This document shows, piece after piece, positions 6,687 to 15,074 of a stretch of DNA of 22,701 nt (within the stretch, counting starts at the first letter, position 1; each line of letters starts with the position of its first letter). The stretch is from Desulfobacterales bacterium. GTDB taxonomy: Bacteria; Desulfobacterota; DSM-4660; Desulfatiglandales; JALVZP01. The notes under the pieces were generated by a model. It had not been told where the DNA came from. It did no database searches and saw only the letters and a list, made by a program, of their open reading frames with translations. The stretch covers positions 1-22,701 of the forward strand of contig JALVZP010000248.1 in the NCBI GenBank assembly GCA_027037575.1. The letters run 5' to 3'. The position numbers and the translations under genes are program-made.

Positions 6687-6955
6687 AGTTAAATACATCC
6701 CTAAATACCTTAGAAAGAAAAAGTAAAAATAAACATACTTCATCCTTTTCAGAAATGCTTAAGCAATATTTAGAGAAAGTAGATATGGAGCAAAAAAGGG
6801 CAGATAAGATGATAGAAGAGTTTCTTTCAGGAAAAAGGGATGTCCATGAAGTAGTTCTTACTTTAGAAAAGGCAGATGTATCCTTTAGGCTCTTTATGAA
6901 GATAAGGGAGAAGCTGATTGAGGCATATCAAGAGATTATGAGGATGCAGATATGA
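6671..6955 (+). CDS. fliE: Flagellar hook-basal body protein FliE
   Basis: This 94-aa protein has the diagnostic FliE C-terminus: '[16 protein letters not shown]', then [20 protein letters not shown], close to the family pattern [36 protein letters not shown]. FliE joins the MS-ring to the proximal rod and is exported early by the flagellar secretion system. The start at ATG 6671 has AGGAAG 5 nt upstream and lies inside the TPR gene (16-nt overlap). The stop overlaps fliF in ATGA. In many bacteria flgB and flgC precede fliE in the operon; here the TPR gene takes that place. Confidence 0.9.
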   Translation: [94 protein letters not shown]

Positions 6956-8541
6956 ATCTAAATGAACTTAAAGAGAATTTATTAAACAGATTTAAAGAAT
7001 TAACTCCTTTGCAGAAGATTGCACTTGCTATTGCTATTTCGCTTATTGTAAGTTTTGCAGTAGTTTCCATCCTCTGGATAAGATCACCTGAGTATGCTCT
7101 TCTATATTCAAATCTAAGTCCATCTGATACTGCTCAGATAATAAAGAAGCTAAAGGAGATGAGGATTCCATATAAGTTAAAGGAAGGTGGAGCCATATAT
7201 GTGCCAGTAGAGAAAGTATATGAGATAAGGGTTAAGATGGCATCCATGGGGCTTCCAAAGGGGAAGGGAGTGGGTTTTGAAATCTTTGATAAAACAAATT
7301 TCGGAATAAGTGATTTTGTCCAAAGGATAGATTATATAAGGGCACTCCAGGGAGAGCTTGCCAGAACAATAGAGTCCTTAGATGCAGTAGAGTGGGCAAG
7401 GGTTCATATTGCTATGCCAAAGGAATCCCTATTTATCTCAAAAGAGAAGGAGCCATCTGCATCTGTTGTCCTAAAGATAAAGCCAAACTATGCACTTACA
7501 CAGGATGAGATTCAGGGGATAGTCTATTTGGTTGCATCTTCTGTTCCAAGATTAAGCACAAAAAGGGTAGTAGTGGTGGATTCAGAAGGTCATCTGCTTG
7601 CTGGAGCAAAAAAGAATAAGCTTTTTACTGGGGATCAGATCCGTATAAAGGATGAAATAGAGGAGGAGCTGGAAAATAAGATCGTAAGTCTTTTAGAAAA
7701 GGTAACAGGCAAAGGAAAGGTGATTGCAAAGGTATCTGTAGATATGGACTTTTCTAAAGTAAACAAGACCGTAGAGTCATATGATCCATATAATGTCGCT
7801 GTAAGAAGTGAGCAGGTAACTCAAAAGCAGAGTTCAGGGTCTCAACCTCTTCCAATGGGTGTCCCAGGAGTTTTGTCTAATATTCCCAATACAAATGTGT
7901 CAGGAACTTCCACAAAGATTTCTCAGAGAAATAGCCAAAAGGAAAGCAGTAAGGTTGTAAATTATGAGATAGGAAAGACTGTAGAGTCTATAAAAGAGGC
8001 AGCAGGAAGAATTATTCGTGTTTCAGCGGCAGTCTTGGTAGATGGGAAATATAGTGCCTCTCAGTTAGAAAAGCTAAAGCAGCTTGTCCAGAAGGCTATT
8101 GGATATTCAAAGCAGAGGGGAGATCAGATTGAGATAGTAAATATGCCTTTTAAGACCATACAGGTATCTTCCCATGAAAATAGTCTTATAAAGTTATTTA
8201 AGGAGATGCCCATGATATCTCATATTATTAGCCCAATTGTAAAGGCAGTGTGTGCAACTATCATTATGCTAATCCTGATTACTGCTCTTAAGAAGATATT
8301 AAAGGAGATTCTCCCTCAGCCTGTAGTTGTTGAGGAAGTAAATGAAGTAAAGGAAATAAAAAGAGAAAAGAAGGAACTGGAAGGGCCAAAGGAGGAAATA
8401 GAGGCTCAAAAATTAGCAGAATCTGAGCATATAAAGGCACTTCCAGTTCATGAAGAGGTGAAACAATTAGCAAAGAAAGATCCAGAAAGGATTGCATATC
8501 TTACAAAGCTTTGGCTTAGAGAAGCAAAGGAGGAGAGCTAA
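6952..8541 (+). CDS. fliF: Flagellar MS-ring protein FliF
   Basis: The 529-aa FliF has its first membrane segment at about 22-43, then 'YALLYSNLSPSDTAQI' and the ring-building motifs of the YscJ/FliF domain, including VGFEIFDKTNFGISDFVQRI and 'YIRALQGELARTIESLDAVEWARVHIAMPKESLF'. A second membrane segment is at about 427-446. The acidic cytoplasmic tail ends with LAKKDPERIAYLTKLWLREA, the conserved FliG-binding helix. The periplasmic linker around 285-325 is Ser/Asn-rich and less conserved, as is usual. FliF forms the inner-membrane ring on which switch and export gate assemble. It overlaps fliE by 4 nt and fliG by 1 nt. Confidence 0.95.
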   Translation: MNLNELKENLLNRFKELTPLQKIALAIAISLIVSFAVVSILWIRSPEYALLYSNLSPSDTAQIIKKLKEMRIPYKLKEGGAIYVPVEKVYEIRVKMASMGLPKGKGVGFEIFDKTNFGISDFVQRIDYIRALQGELARTIESLDAVEWARVHIAMPKESLFISKEKEPSASVVLKIKPNYALTQDEIQGIVYLVASSVPRLSTKRVVVVDSEGHLLAGAKKNKLFTGDQIRIKDEIEEELENKIVSLLEKVTGKGKVIAKVSVDMDFSKVNKTVESYDPYNVAVRSEQVTQKQSSGSQPLPMGVPGVLSNIPNTNVSGTSTKISQRNSQKESSKVVNYEIGKTVESIKEAAGRIIRVSAAVLVDGKYSASQLEKLKQLVQKAIGYSKQRGDQIEIVNMPFKTIQVSSHENSLIKLFKEMPMISHIISPIVKAVCATIIMLILITALKKILKEILPQPVVVEEVNEVKEIKREKKELEGPKEEIEAQKLAESEHIKALPVHEEVKQLAKKDPERIAYLTKLWLREAKEES

Positions 8542-9542
8542 TGAGAAACATGAGAATGTTAGATGGCCCAAAAAAGGCTGCTATCTTTCTTTTGACATTA
8601 GATCCAGAGACAGCTGCACAAGTAATGAGGCATCTAAGTGAAGATGAGATAAGGATTATAACCAAGACTGTAGCAAATCTGGATATGGTATCAAAGGATA
8701 CTGTTGAAGCAATACTTCAAGAAGTAAAAAAGAAGATAGATGATATTGCCTTAATACATCAGGCAAGAGATTTTTTGCAAAAGGTAGTTGCAAAGGTATT
8801 AGGAGAGAAGAAGAGTGCAGAGCTTGGTCAGGTCATTGATGCATTTAATCCAGACAATATTGAAGCCAACTTTGATACAAAGATGCTTGCAACCTTAATT
8901 CAGGATGAACATCCCCAAATAATTGCATTGATCATCTCTTCTCTCAGTACATCCAATGCAAAGGACATTTTATCTGAACTTCCCGATCATATAAAAGCAG
9001 AGGTGATGTATAGGATATCTCAAATGCAAAGCATTCCACCTGAAGTAATAGAAGAGGTTCAGAAAACATTAAAAGAGAAGATTGCAAGTTCTGCCTCTTC
9101 TCAAACCAGACATAGGGGAGGAATCAGTAAAGTTGTTGAGATTGCAAAGAGTCTGGATTTTAAGACCTTAGAATCAATATTAAATGAACTTCAGGCAATA
9201 GATCCTGATCTTGCCTCTGTTATAGAGCAGCAGCTGTTCACATTTGAGGATCTTGGAAAATTGGATGATAGAAGTATCCAGATACTACTTAGGGAAATAG
9301 ATACAAAGGATCTTGCATTAGCACTCAAGACAGCAAATGATGAGCTGAAAAATAAATTCTTGAGAAATCTATCAGAAAGGGCAAGGGAGATGCTTCAGGA
9401 AGATATGGAAGTTATGGGTCCTGTGAAGATAAAGGATGTAGAAGATGCACAGCAGAAGATTGTGGATATAGCCAAGAGATTAGAGAGTGAAGGGAAGATA
9501 ATACTTCAGCAAGGAGGTGGAGAGGGTGAGGTATTTGTATGA
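8541..9542 (+). CDS. fliG: Flagellar motor switch protein FliG
   Basis: At 333 aa this is full length, with all three FliG domains. The N-terminal FliF-binding part (DGPKKAAIFLLTLDPETAAQ) is followed by the middle domain with the EHPQ motif at 123-126 (FliM contact). The C-terminal torque domain has FTFEDLGKLDDRSIQILLRE, 'IDTKDLALALKTAN', then LRNLSERA, which carry the charged ridge that meets MotA. It overlaps fliF by one base (TAATG). The last ~17 nt overlap fliH if fliH starts at GTG 9526. Confidence 0.95.
   Translation: MRNMRMLDGPKKAAIFLLTLDPETAAQVMRHLSEDEIRIITKTVANLDMVSKDTVEAILQEVKKKIDDIALIHQARDFLQKVVAKVLGEKKSAELGQVIDAFNPDNIEANFDTKMLATLIQDEHPQIIALIISSLSTSNAKDILSELPDHIKAEVMYRISQMQSIPPEVIEEVQKTLKEKIASSASSQTRHRGGISKVVEIAKSLDFKTLESILNELQAIDPDLASVIEQQLFTFEDLGKLDDRSIQILLREIDTKDLALALKTANDELKNKFLRNLSERAREMLQEDMEVMGPVKIKDVEDAQQKIVDIAKRLESEGKIILQQGGGEGEVFV
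9512..9517 (+). promoter_or_regulatory. Ribosome-binding site that decides the fliH start
   Basis: AGGAGG lies inside the 3' end of fliG, 8 nt before GTG 9526. The other upstream candidate, GTG 9517, begins on the last base of this same site and so cannot use it. This makes 9526 the better start. Confidence 0.6.
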
Positions 9543-10212
9543 TAGAGTTGAAATAAGGCCCCTTTTTGGAAATGAGATCCCCTGGAAAAGAAATGAGGAA
9601 GATTATATAGACTCATTAAAAAAGGAGGCATATCTTGAAGGACTAAAAGAGGGACTAAGAAATGGAAAGATTGAGGCGGAAAAAAGGGCTAAAGAAGAGA
9701 TAGAGAAGATAAAGAAGGCTTATGAAGAAAAAGAAAAAATTCTAAAAGAAGAAAGGGAGATATTGAAAAGGGAGAAAGAAAAGATAGAAAAGGATCTTGC
9801 CTCTATGATCAAGCAGGCTGTGGATCAGGTCATTTCCTTAAGAGAAGGGATTATAAAAAAGGCAGAGGAAGATATATTAAAGATTTCCTTTTTGATTGCC
9901 AAAAAGGTGATAAAGAAAGAAATATCTGAACATACAAAAGAAATCTTAATAGCTAATATAAAAGAGGCAATTAGTAATGCTATTGAAAAAGATAAAGTAA
10001 TAATAAGGGTTCATCCAGAGGACTATGAATTTCTTCTAAATATTGGGGAATTAAAAGAGACACTAAATATAGAAAACCTGGTCATAAAAAAGGATCAGTC
10101 AATTAGGATGAGAGGGGGATGTATTGTTGAGACTGAATATTCAAAGCTTGATGCTACTATAGAGAACCAGCTCTCTATAATAGAAGATCTCCTCAGGAGA
10201 GAAAAATGCTGA
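9526..10212 (+). CDS. fliH: Flagellar assembly protein FliH
   Basis: FliH is the stator-like regulator of the export ATPase FliI. The sequence shows a short N-terminal head (including 'GNEIPWKR', with the conserved Trp region that docks on FliN/FlhA), then a long Lys/Glu coiled coil (about residues 20-105). The V-ATPase subunit E-like C-terminal domain follows, with VHPEDYEFLLNIGELKE and 'IRMRGGCIVETEYSKLDATIENQL', a typical FliH/SctL ending. I chose GTG 9526 because AGGAGG lies 8 nt upstream; GTG 9517 would add three residues. It overlaps fliG by 17 nt and fliI by 7 nt. Confidence 0.9.
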   Translation: MRYLYDRVEIRPLFGNEIPWKRNEEDYIDSLKKEAYLEGLKEGLRNGKIEAEKRAKEEIEKIKKAYEEKEKILKEEREILKREKEKIEKDLASMIKQAVDQVISLREGIIKKAEEDILKISFLIAKKVIKKEISEHTKEILIANIKEAISNAIEKDKVIIRVHPEDYEFLLNIGELKETLNIENLVIKKDQSIRMRGGCIVETEYSKLDATIENQLSIIEDLLRREKC

Positions 10213-11522
10213 ATCTTCGCTTAAAGGAGATAGAAGAAAGCATTTCTGAGCTAAATACAATCTCTGCTGAGGGGAAGATAACAAAGGTGATTGGAACTGT
10301 TGTAGAGGCGGTAGGCATAAAAGCAGCAATAGGAGATATATGTGAAATTATCTCTGAAAATGGACGAAGAATAAAAGCAGAGGTTATAGGATTCAAGAAT
10401 AGCCATATAATTCTTATGCCATTTGAAGGAACAGAAGGGATATTACCAGAAAGCAGGATAGTTCATCTAAGGAAGCAGGCAACAATTGGATTAAGTGAGA
10501 ATATCCTTGGAAGGGTAATAGATGGGCTTGGACAGCCTCTGGATGGAAAAGGAGAAATAAAGGCAGAGGACGAATATTTTCTTTATGGAAATCCATCAAA
10601 TCCTTTAACAAGAAGAAGAATAGATGAGCCAATGGATGTAGGAATAAGGGCAATAAATGGCCTTCTTACAATAGGAAAAGGTCAGAGGATAGGAATATTT
10701 GCAGGAAGTGGAGTAGGAAAGACAACACTCTTAGGGATGATGGTGAGGAATGCAAAGGCAGATGTAAAGGTTGTTGCACTCATCGGAGAAAGAGGAAGGG
10801 AAGTAAGAGACTTCATAGAAAAGCATGTAAGGGATGCAATTGATAAAACAGTCCTCGTGGTAGCAACATCTGATCAATCTCCTCTTATAAGAATGAGAGG
10901 TGCATTTGTTGCAACTGCTATTTCAGAATACTTTAAGGATAAAGGAAAGGATGTCCTTCTCATAATGGATTCCATTACAAGATTTGCAATGGCAAAAAGG
11001 GAATTAGGTCTTGCAAGTGGAGAGCCTCCTGCAACCAAAGGTTACACCCCTTCTGTATTTGCCACATTGCCAAAACTACTTGAAAGGGCAGGAAGATGGG
11101 AAGAAGGAAGCATAACTGGATTTTATACGGTCCTTGTAGAAGGGGATGATATGAATGATCCAATAGCAGATGCAGTAAGGGCAATCTTGGATGGGCATAT
11201 AGTCCTTTCAAGGGAACTTGCAAGACAAAATCAGTATCCCCCAATAGATGTATTAAATAGCATAAGCAGGATTATGATAGATATTACCCCACCTGAGCAT
11301 CATAGATTAGCAAATAGATTTAGAGATACACTGGCAACATATGAGAAGGCAGAAGACCTTATAAATATTGGTGCATATTCTAAGGGAAGTAATCCAAAGA
11401 TAGATTATGCAATAAGTATGATTGATAAACTTAGGAGCTACCTGAAGCAAGGTGTTTCTGAAAATATAAGTCTTGAAGAAAGCAAAAAAGAACTAATGGA
11501 GTTGTTCGATGAACAGGGATAA
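10206..11522 (+). CDS. fliI: Flagellum-specific export ATPase FliI
   Basis: This 438-aa F1-beta-like hexameric ATPase energises entry of substrates into the flagellar export gate. The Walker A motif AGSGVGKTT is at 166-174. The catalytic 'ALIGERGREVRDF' segment is at about 191-203, Walker B LLIMD at 251-255, and the FliI/SctN signature GEPPATKGYTPSVFATLPKL comes afterwards. The 'RRRIDEPMDVGIRAINGLLTIGKGQRIGIFAG' block is characteristic. It overlaps fliH by 7 nt and fliJ by 14 nt, keeping the FliH-FliI-FliJ ATPase complex together. Confidence 0.96.
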   Translation: MLNLRLKEIEESISELNTISAEGKITKVIGTVVEAVGIKAAIGDICEIISENGRRIKAEVIGFKNSHIILMPFEGTEGILPESRIVHLRKQATIGLSENILGRVIDGLGQPLDGKGEIKAEDEYFLYGNPSNPLTRRRIDEPMDVGIRAINGLLTIGKGQRIGIFAGSGVGKTTLLGMMVRNAKADVKVVALIGERGREVRDFIEKHVRDAIDKTVLVVATSDQSPLIRMRGAFVATAISEYFKDKGKDVLLIMDSITRFAMAKRELGLASGEPPATKGYTPSVFATLPKLLERAGRWEEGSITGFYTVLVEGDDMNDPIADAVRAILDGHIVLSRELARQNQYPPIDVLNSISRIMIDITPPEHHRLANRFRDTLATYEKAEDLINIGAYSKGSNPKIDYAISMIDKLRSYLKQGVSENISLEESKKELMELFDEQG

Positions 11523-11952
11523 TCTGGATCTTTTGAAAGAATTTAAATCTGTAAAAGAAAAGAGATTGGCAAAAGAGCTTGCATTTATAAAGGATGGGAT
11601 AAAAAGAAAAGAAATGGAAGTGAAGATGCTTCTGGATAAAAGAGAAGAGATTATTTCTATACATAATCAGAAAAGCCTAATGAATCCATCTGAATTGGAG
11701 CTTTTTTTCTGTCAGATGCTTTATCTGGATGAAGAGATAAAAAAGATAAAGGAAGATCTTTTAAAGATGAGGAAGGAATATGAAGAGAAATTGAATGAGC
11801 TTGTAGATGCATCAAAAGAAAGAAGGCTTGTAGAAAAGCTTATAGAAAGGATTAACAGGACAGAACAATATGAGATTCTCAGAAAAGAGCAAAAATTCTT
11901 AGATGAAGTTAGCAATATTAGGTTTTGGTATGTGGGTTATAAAAATATATAG
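11509..11952 (+). CDS. fliJ: Flagellar export protein FliJ
   Basis: The 147-aa product is Lys/Glu-rich and predicted to be all coiled coil, with the usual FliJ layout of two long antiparallel helices and the closing 'RRLVEKLIERINRTEQYEILRKEQKFLDEV', which resembles the FliJ family's '..ekLkerrkeey..e..reeqk.lDE'. FliJ sits in the central stalk of the FliI hexamer and acts as an escort for export chaperones. Assignment rests on fold type, length and position directly after fliI, because the family is poorly conserved. It overlaps fliI by 14 nt and the next gene by about 23 nt. Confidence 0.85.
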   Translation: MNRDNLDLLKEFKSVKEKRLAKELAFIKDGIKRKEMEVKMLLDKREEIISIHNQKSLMNPSELELFFCQMLYLDEEIKKIKEDLLKMRKEYEEKLNELVDASKERRLVEKLIERINRTEQYEILRKEQKFLDEVSNIRFWYVGYKNI

Positions 11953-12373
11953 GATTTTCATTATAGGAATAATTTTGCTTGTTTTTACAAGCATAATCTG
12001 TCTTGCAGAAACAGATATAAAGAAGCCTTCTCTAAAGAAAAAGGAGCTGGAGATAGAAAGAAAGGAAAAGGAGCTTCTTCTTTTACAAAAGAGGATATCT
12101 GAGGAATTAAAGAAGATAAGCGAGATAAAGAGCTATATTGAGGCAAAGCTAAATGAGATAAAGAAGATGGAAACAGAAAGATATATGCAGCTTGCAAATC
12201 TTTATGCATCTATTCCTCCAAAGAATGCAGGAAAGATAATGGAACAATTAGATCCAAAGATAGCAGCAAGGATCATCCTTTATATGGACAAGAAAAAGGC
12301 TGGCATAATCTGGGGATTTATTGACCCTAAGAAGGCATGTAAGATCACAAAAGAGATGGTGAGGTTAAGGTAG
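11930..12373 (+). CDS. MotE-like membrane-anchored coiled-coil protein (MgtE N-domain-like)
   Basis: A signal anchor (about residues 5-25) is followed by a charged coiled coil (about 35-85). Next comes a small helical domain with LANLYASIPPKNAGKIMEQL, 'DPKIAARIILYMDKKKAG', then 'FIDPKKACKITKEM', matching the MgtE intracellular-N-like repeat of MotE. MotE is known in some bacteria as a periplasmic helper for assembly of the MotC/stator proteins, and related genes commonly lie between fliJ and fliK or motA. The anchor implies the coiled coil and C-domain are periplasmic. Start is uncertain: ATG 11930 keeps a compact signal anchor, while ATG 11903 would add nine residues and a 50-nt overlap with fliJ. 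Neither has a clear Shine-Dalgarno, so translation is probably coupled to fliJ. Confidence 0.75.
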   Translation: MWVIKIYRIFIIGIILLVFTSIICLAETDIKKPSLKKKELEIERKEKELLLLQKRISEELKKISEIKSYIEAKLNEIKKMETERYMQLANLYASIPPKNAGKIMEQLDPKIAARIILYMDKKKAGIIWGFIDPKKACKITKEMVRLR

Positions 12374-12374
12374 T

Positions 12375-13151
12375 ATGGATATTGCCACCATTATAGGACT
12401 GGTTGCAGCATTTGGTCTAATGGTAATGGCTATCCTTTCAGGAAGTGGCCTTAAGATATTTATAGACATACCTTCCTTCCTTATAGTTGTTGGAGGAACA
12501 ATAGGTGTTACATTGGTAAACTTTCCTTTAAAAGAGGTAATAAGGGCAATATCAGTAGCAAAGAATGCATTTTTTAATAAATTAGAATCTCCGGTTGAAT
12601 ATATAAGCACAATAGTAAAGTTGGCTGATAAGGCAAGAAAGGAAGGAATACTTTCCTTAGAATCTGAGATAGGAAACATAAATAATGAATTCTTTGCAAA
12701 AGGAATACAGATGCTTGTAGATGGAATTGATCCAAATGTCATAGAAGAGACTCTGGATAAAGAGATAGAGTATCTAAAAGAAAGGCATAAGAGTGGTGCA
12801 GAGATATTTGGGGCAATGGGAGCTGTTGCCCCTGCTATGGGGATGATAGGGACCCTTATTGGACTTGTTCAGATGCTTCAAAATATGTCTGACCCAAGCT
12901 CTATAGGTCCTGCAATGGCAGTAGCACTTATAACTACCCTTTATGGTGCAATACTTGCAAATGTCATTTTTCTTCCTATCAGTGGAAAACTTCAGACCCT
13001 TTCAAGTCATGAATGTTTGATAAAAGAGATGCTTTTAGAAGGAATAATATCCATAGGCCAAGGATTAAACCCAAGGATAATAGAAGGGAAACTTCTGGCA
13101 TTTATTGAACCAAAACTAAGAGAGTTGGCAAAAGCAAGTAAGGGAGCTTAA
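12375..13151 (+). CDS. motA: Flagellar motor stator protein MotA (PomA-like)
   Basis: This 258-aa protein has four hydrophobic segments. The first pair includes DIPSFLIVVGGTIGVTLVNF. A cytoplasmic loop follows with KARKEGILSLESEI (Arg88 and Glu96 correspond to the FliG-facing charges), and the second pair contains 'GAVAPAMGMIGTLIGLVQML' (Pro153) and 'ALITTLYGAILANVIFLPISGKL' (Pro201). It forms the ring of the ion-driven stator around the MotB dimer. The compact PomA-type layout does not by itself show whether H+ or Na+ is used. It starts one base after the MotE-like stop and ends immediately before motB1. Confidence 0.93.
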   Translation: MDIATIIGLVAAFGLMVMAILSGSGLKIFIDIPSFLIVVGGTIGVTLVNFPLKEVIRAISVAKNAFFNKLESPVEYISTIVKLADKARKEGILSLESEIGNINNEFFAKGIQMLVDGIDPNVIEETLDKEIEYLKERHKSGAEIFGAMGAVAPAMGMIGTLIGLVQMLQNMSDPSSIGPAMAVALITTLYGAILANVIFLPISGKLQTLSSHECLIKEMLLEGIISIGQGLNPRIIEGKLLAFIEPKLRELAKASKGA

Positions 13152-13895
13152 ATGGCAAGGAAAAAAAAGAAAAATCAGGAAGAAGAGCAAAAAAAAGATC
13201 TGTTCATAATATGTTATACTGCCTTATCGCTGATTCTTCTTGCATTCTTTATATGTCTTAATTCTATGGCAACACTGACAGAAGAAAGGGTCCAAAACGG
13301 CATATATTCTGTTAAGACTGCATTTGGGGTTCTTCCAGGAAGTCAGCCCGGTTTTGGAAACAAACCTGTTCCTGTCCAGTTGTATTCAATAGAAGGGCTT
13401 ACAGAGGACCTTATAAGGAAATTTTTAAATAATGTCCAGGGATTTGGAGATAATGTTTTTCTGGGAGTTATAAAAAGAGGAATGGTCTTTTCTATAAGGA
13501 GTGATCTTCTTTTTCCAAAGGGAAGCACAAAGATTAATCCAGGGTATATACCCTTGCTACATAAGGTTGCAGAGGTGATAAGATCCTGCAGGAATAGGAT
13601 AAGGATAGAGGGACATTCGGATAATACCCCTGTCCGGGGAAAGAGATACACCTCAAATTTTGAACTTTCTGCAGCAAGGGCGGTCTCTATTTTAAGATAC
13701 TTTACAGAGGTAGAGAAGATACCGGATTCCAGGTTCTATGCAGTTGGATGTGGAGAATATAGACCACTATTTCCAAATGATACGCCAGAGCACAGGGCAA
13801 TGAACAGAAGGGTATGGATTATATTTGAAGGGAAACCAAAGAAAAAGAATGAGATTGAGATTAAGGGATTCAGATTCAAAATTGGAGGAGTATAG
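13152..13895 (+). CDS. MotB-like stator protein 1: full OmpA domain, no transmembrane aspartate
   Basis: The 247-aa protein has the MotB plan: a basic N-terminus, one membrane helix (about 17-38), a linker, and an OmpA-like peptidoglycan-binding domain with GHSD (154-157), SNFELSAARA (168-177) and NRRV (218-221), all intact. Aligning its membrane helix with MotB2 on the shared Phe-Phe (32-33 here, 23-24 there) puts Ala24 (codon GCC 13221-13223) where MotB proteins carry the essential ion-binding Asp. No other acidic residue lies inside the helix; Asp16 is just before it. As a homodimer it should not conduct ions. It is flush with motA (0 nt) and with motB2 (0 nt), suggesting the three are made in fixed ratio. 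It could be a partner subunit, an anchor, or a regulator of the stator. Confidence 0.85.
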   Translation: MARKKKKNQEEEQKKDLFIICYTALSLILLAFFICLNSMATLTEERVQNGIYSVKTAFGVLPGSQPGFGNKPVPVQLYSIEGLTEDLIRKFLNNVQGFGDNVFLGVIKRGMVFSIRSDLLFPKGSTKINPGYIPLLHKVAEVIRSCRNRIRIEGHSDNTPVRGKRYTSNFELSAARAVSILRYFTEVEKIPDSRFYAVGCGEYRPLFPNDTPEHRAMNRRVWIIFEGKPKKKNEIEIKGFRFKIGGV

Positions 13896-14507
13896 ATGGC
13901 AAAAAGGGATCCAAATTTTTGGATGTTGACATTCTCTGATATGAATACCCTGATGCTTACCTTTTTTGTAATGCTTATCTCTATGTCCTCATTTGATACC
14001 CAGACATTCAGGGATTATGCTGGCTCTATCAGGGAATCCCTTGTCTCTATTACAGGTGGTGCAGGTGTATTTAAAAGAAGTGGCCAGGGAATAATAATGA
14101 GCAGGAAAGAAGCACTTATAAAGGCAAAACAGGGTATAGCCGGGCAGATACTTTCAGAATTGACGAAGGATCTGGATATAGTCAAGTCTGACAGCGGTTG
14201 GACAATAAAGATACCAGGAAAGATCATATTTGATAAGGATAGCTATAAGCTCAAACCTGATGCATTACCATACTTAAAGAAGATTGCCCTTCTTATCTGG
14301 AAGACAAGGGGAGAGGTAAGGATTGTGGGATATACTGACAGAAAAGAACATGATAAGTGGTGGCTATCTATAAAAAGGGCAAGTAGTGTTTTAAATATCC
14401 TGCTTAGAGAAAAGAACATAGATCCCTCCAGAATGTGCATAATGGGATATGCAGATACAAGGATTCCAGGGAGAAGGGTAGAGATATTCATAGAAAGGAG
14501 AGATTAA
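13896..14507 (+). CDS. motB: MotB-like stator protein 2: with transmembrane aspartate, shortened OmpA domain
   Basis: This 203-aa MotB has the classic membrane segment WMLTFSDMNTLMLTFFVMLI, with Asp15 (codon GAT 13938-13940) as the ion-binding residue. After a linker comes an OmpA-like domain with GYTD (145-148), WWLS..RA (155-162) and GRRVEIFIE (192-200). The loop that normally runs from 'GYGe..P' through 'N.t..GR..N' to 'RRV' is cut to about ten residues (GYADTRIPGRRV), and the Asn before Arg-Arg is missing, so peptidoglycan binding may be weaker or different. It is the only B subunit here able to form the ion path with MotA. It starts on the base after motB1's stop. Confidence 0.88.
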   Translation: MAKRDPNFWMLTFSDMNTLMLTFFVMLISMSSFDTQTFRDYAGSIRESLVSITGGAGVFKRSGQGIIMSRKEALIKAKQGIAGQILSELTKDLDIVKSDSGWTIKIPGKIIFDKDSYKLKPDALPYLKKIALLIWKTRGEVRIVGYTDRKEHDKWWLSIKRASSVLNILLREKNIDPSRMCIMGYADTRIPGRRVEIFIERRD

Positions 14508-14509
14508 AA

Positions 14510-15064
14510 ATGGCAGAGAATGAAGAGAAAAAAGAAGCAAAAAAGGAAGGAAGTAAGCTTATTCTAATACTTGTTATTCTTCAGGGATTGACCTTATTAG
14601 CACTTATAGGATTAGGGGCATTTGTATTCCTAAATATGAAAAAGATCAAAAACCCTGTAGTAGTTCAACCAAACATGACCATGGCCAAAAATGCAAATAC
14701 TCCTGAAGAAATACTAAAGGAAGAGGAAAAGAAAGAAGAGAAAAAGAAGGTGGAAAAGGGGGAAAAAGTAACATACGAACTTGATCCTTTTATCGTGAAT
14801 CTTATGGATGAAAATGGAAGAAGATATCTAAGGGTAAAGATGGATTTAGTATTGAGCTCAAAAAAGGCACAGGAGGAAATAGAAAAGAAGAAACCAGAAA
14901 TAAGGGATGCTATTTTAATGACCTTAAGTGGAAAAAGATTCATGGATATAGCATCCTTAGAAGGAAAGATGAGATTAAGGGATGAAATAAAGGAAAATGT
15001 GGACAAACTACTTATGTCAGGCAAGGTATTGGATGTGTATTTTACTGAATTTATAGTCCAGTAG
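14510..15064 (+). CDS. fliL: Flagellar basal body-associated protein FliL
   Basis: The start is ATG 14510, with GAAAGGAG about 8 nt upstream; the frame is open further back into motB2 but without need. The 184-aa product has one membrane helix (about 16-42), a Lys/Glu-rich linker, and the FliL domain: YELDPFIVNLMDENGRRYLR, 'VKMDLVLSSKKAQEEIEKKKPEIRDAILMTLSGK', 'LRDEIKENVDKLL', ending 'VLDVYFTEFIVQ'. FliL encircles or supports stator units and is related to stomatin/prohibitin folds. Its place right behind two MotB genes fits that role. The gap to motB2 is 2 nt and to fliM 10 nt. Confidence 0.92.
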   Translation: MAENEEKKEAKKEGSKLILILVILQGLTLLALIGLGAFVFLNMKKIKNPVVVQPNMTMAKNANTPEEILKEEEKKEEKKKVEKGEKVTYELDPFIVNLMDENGRRYLRVKMDLVLSSKKAQEEIEKKKPEIRDAILMTLSGKRFMDIASLEGKMRLRDEIKENVDKLLMSGKVLDVYFTEFIVQ

Positions 15065-15074
15065 GAGAGGAGTT

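Noticed and set aside
14435..14509. Upstream extension of the fliL frame from ATG 14435
   Set aside because: It lies wholly inside motB2, has no family similarity, and ATG 14510 has its own GAAAGGAG site right after the motB2 stop.
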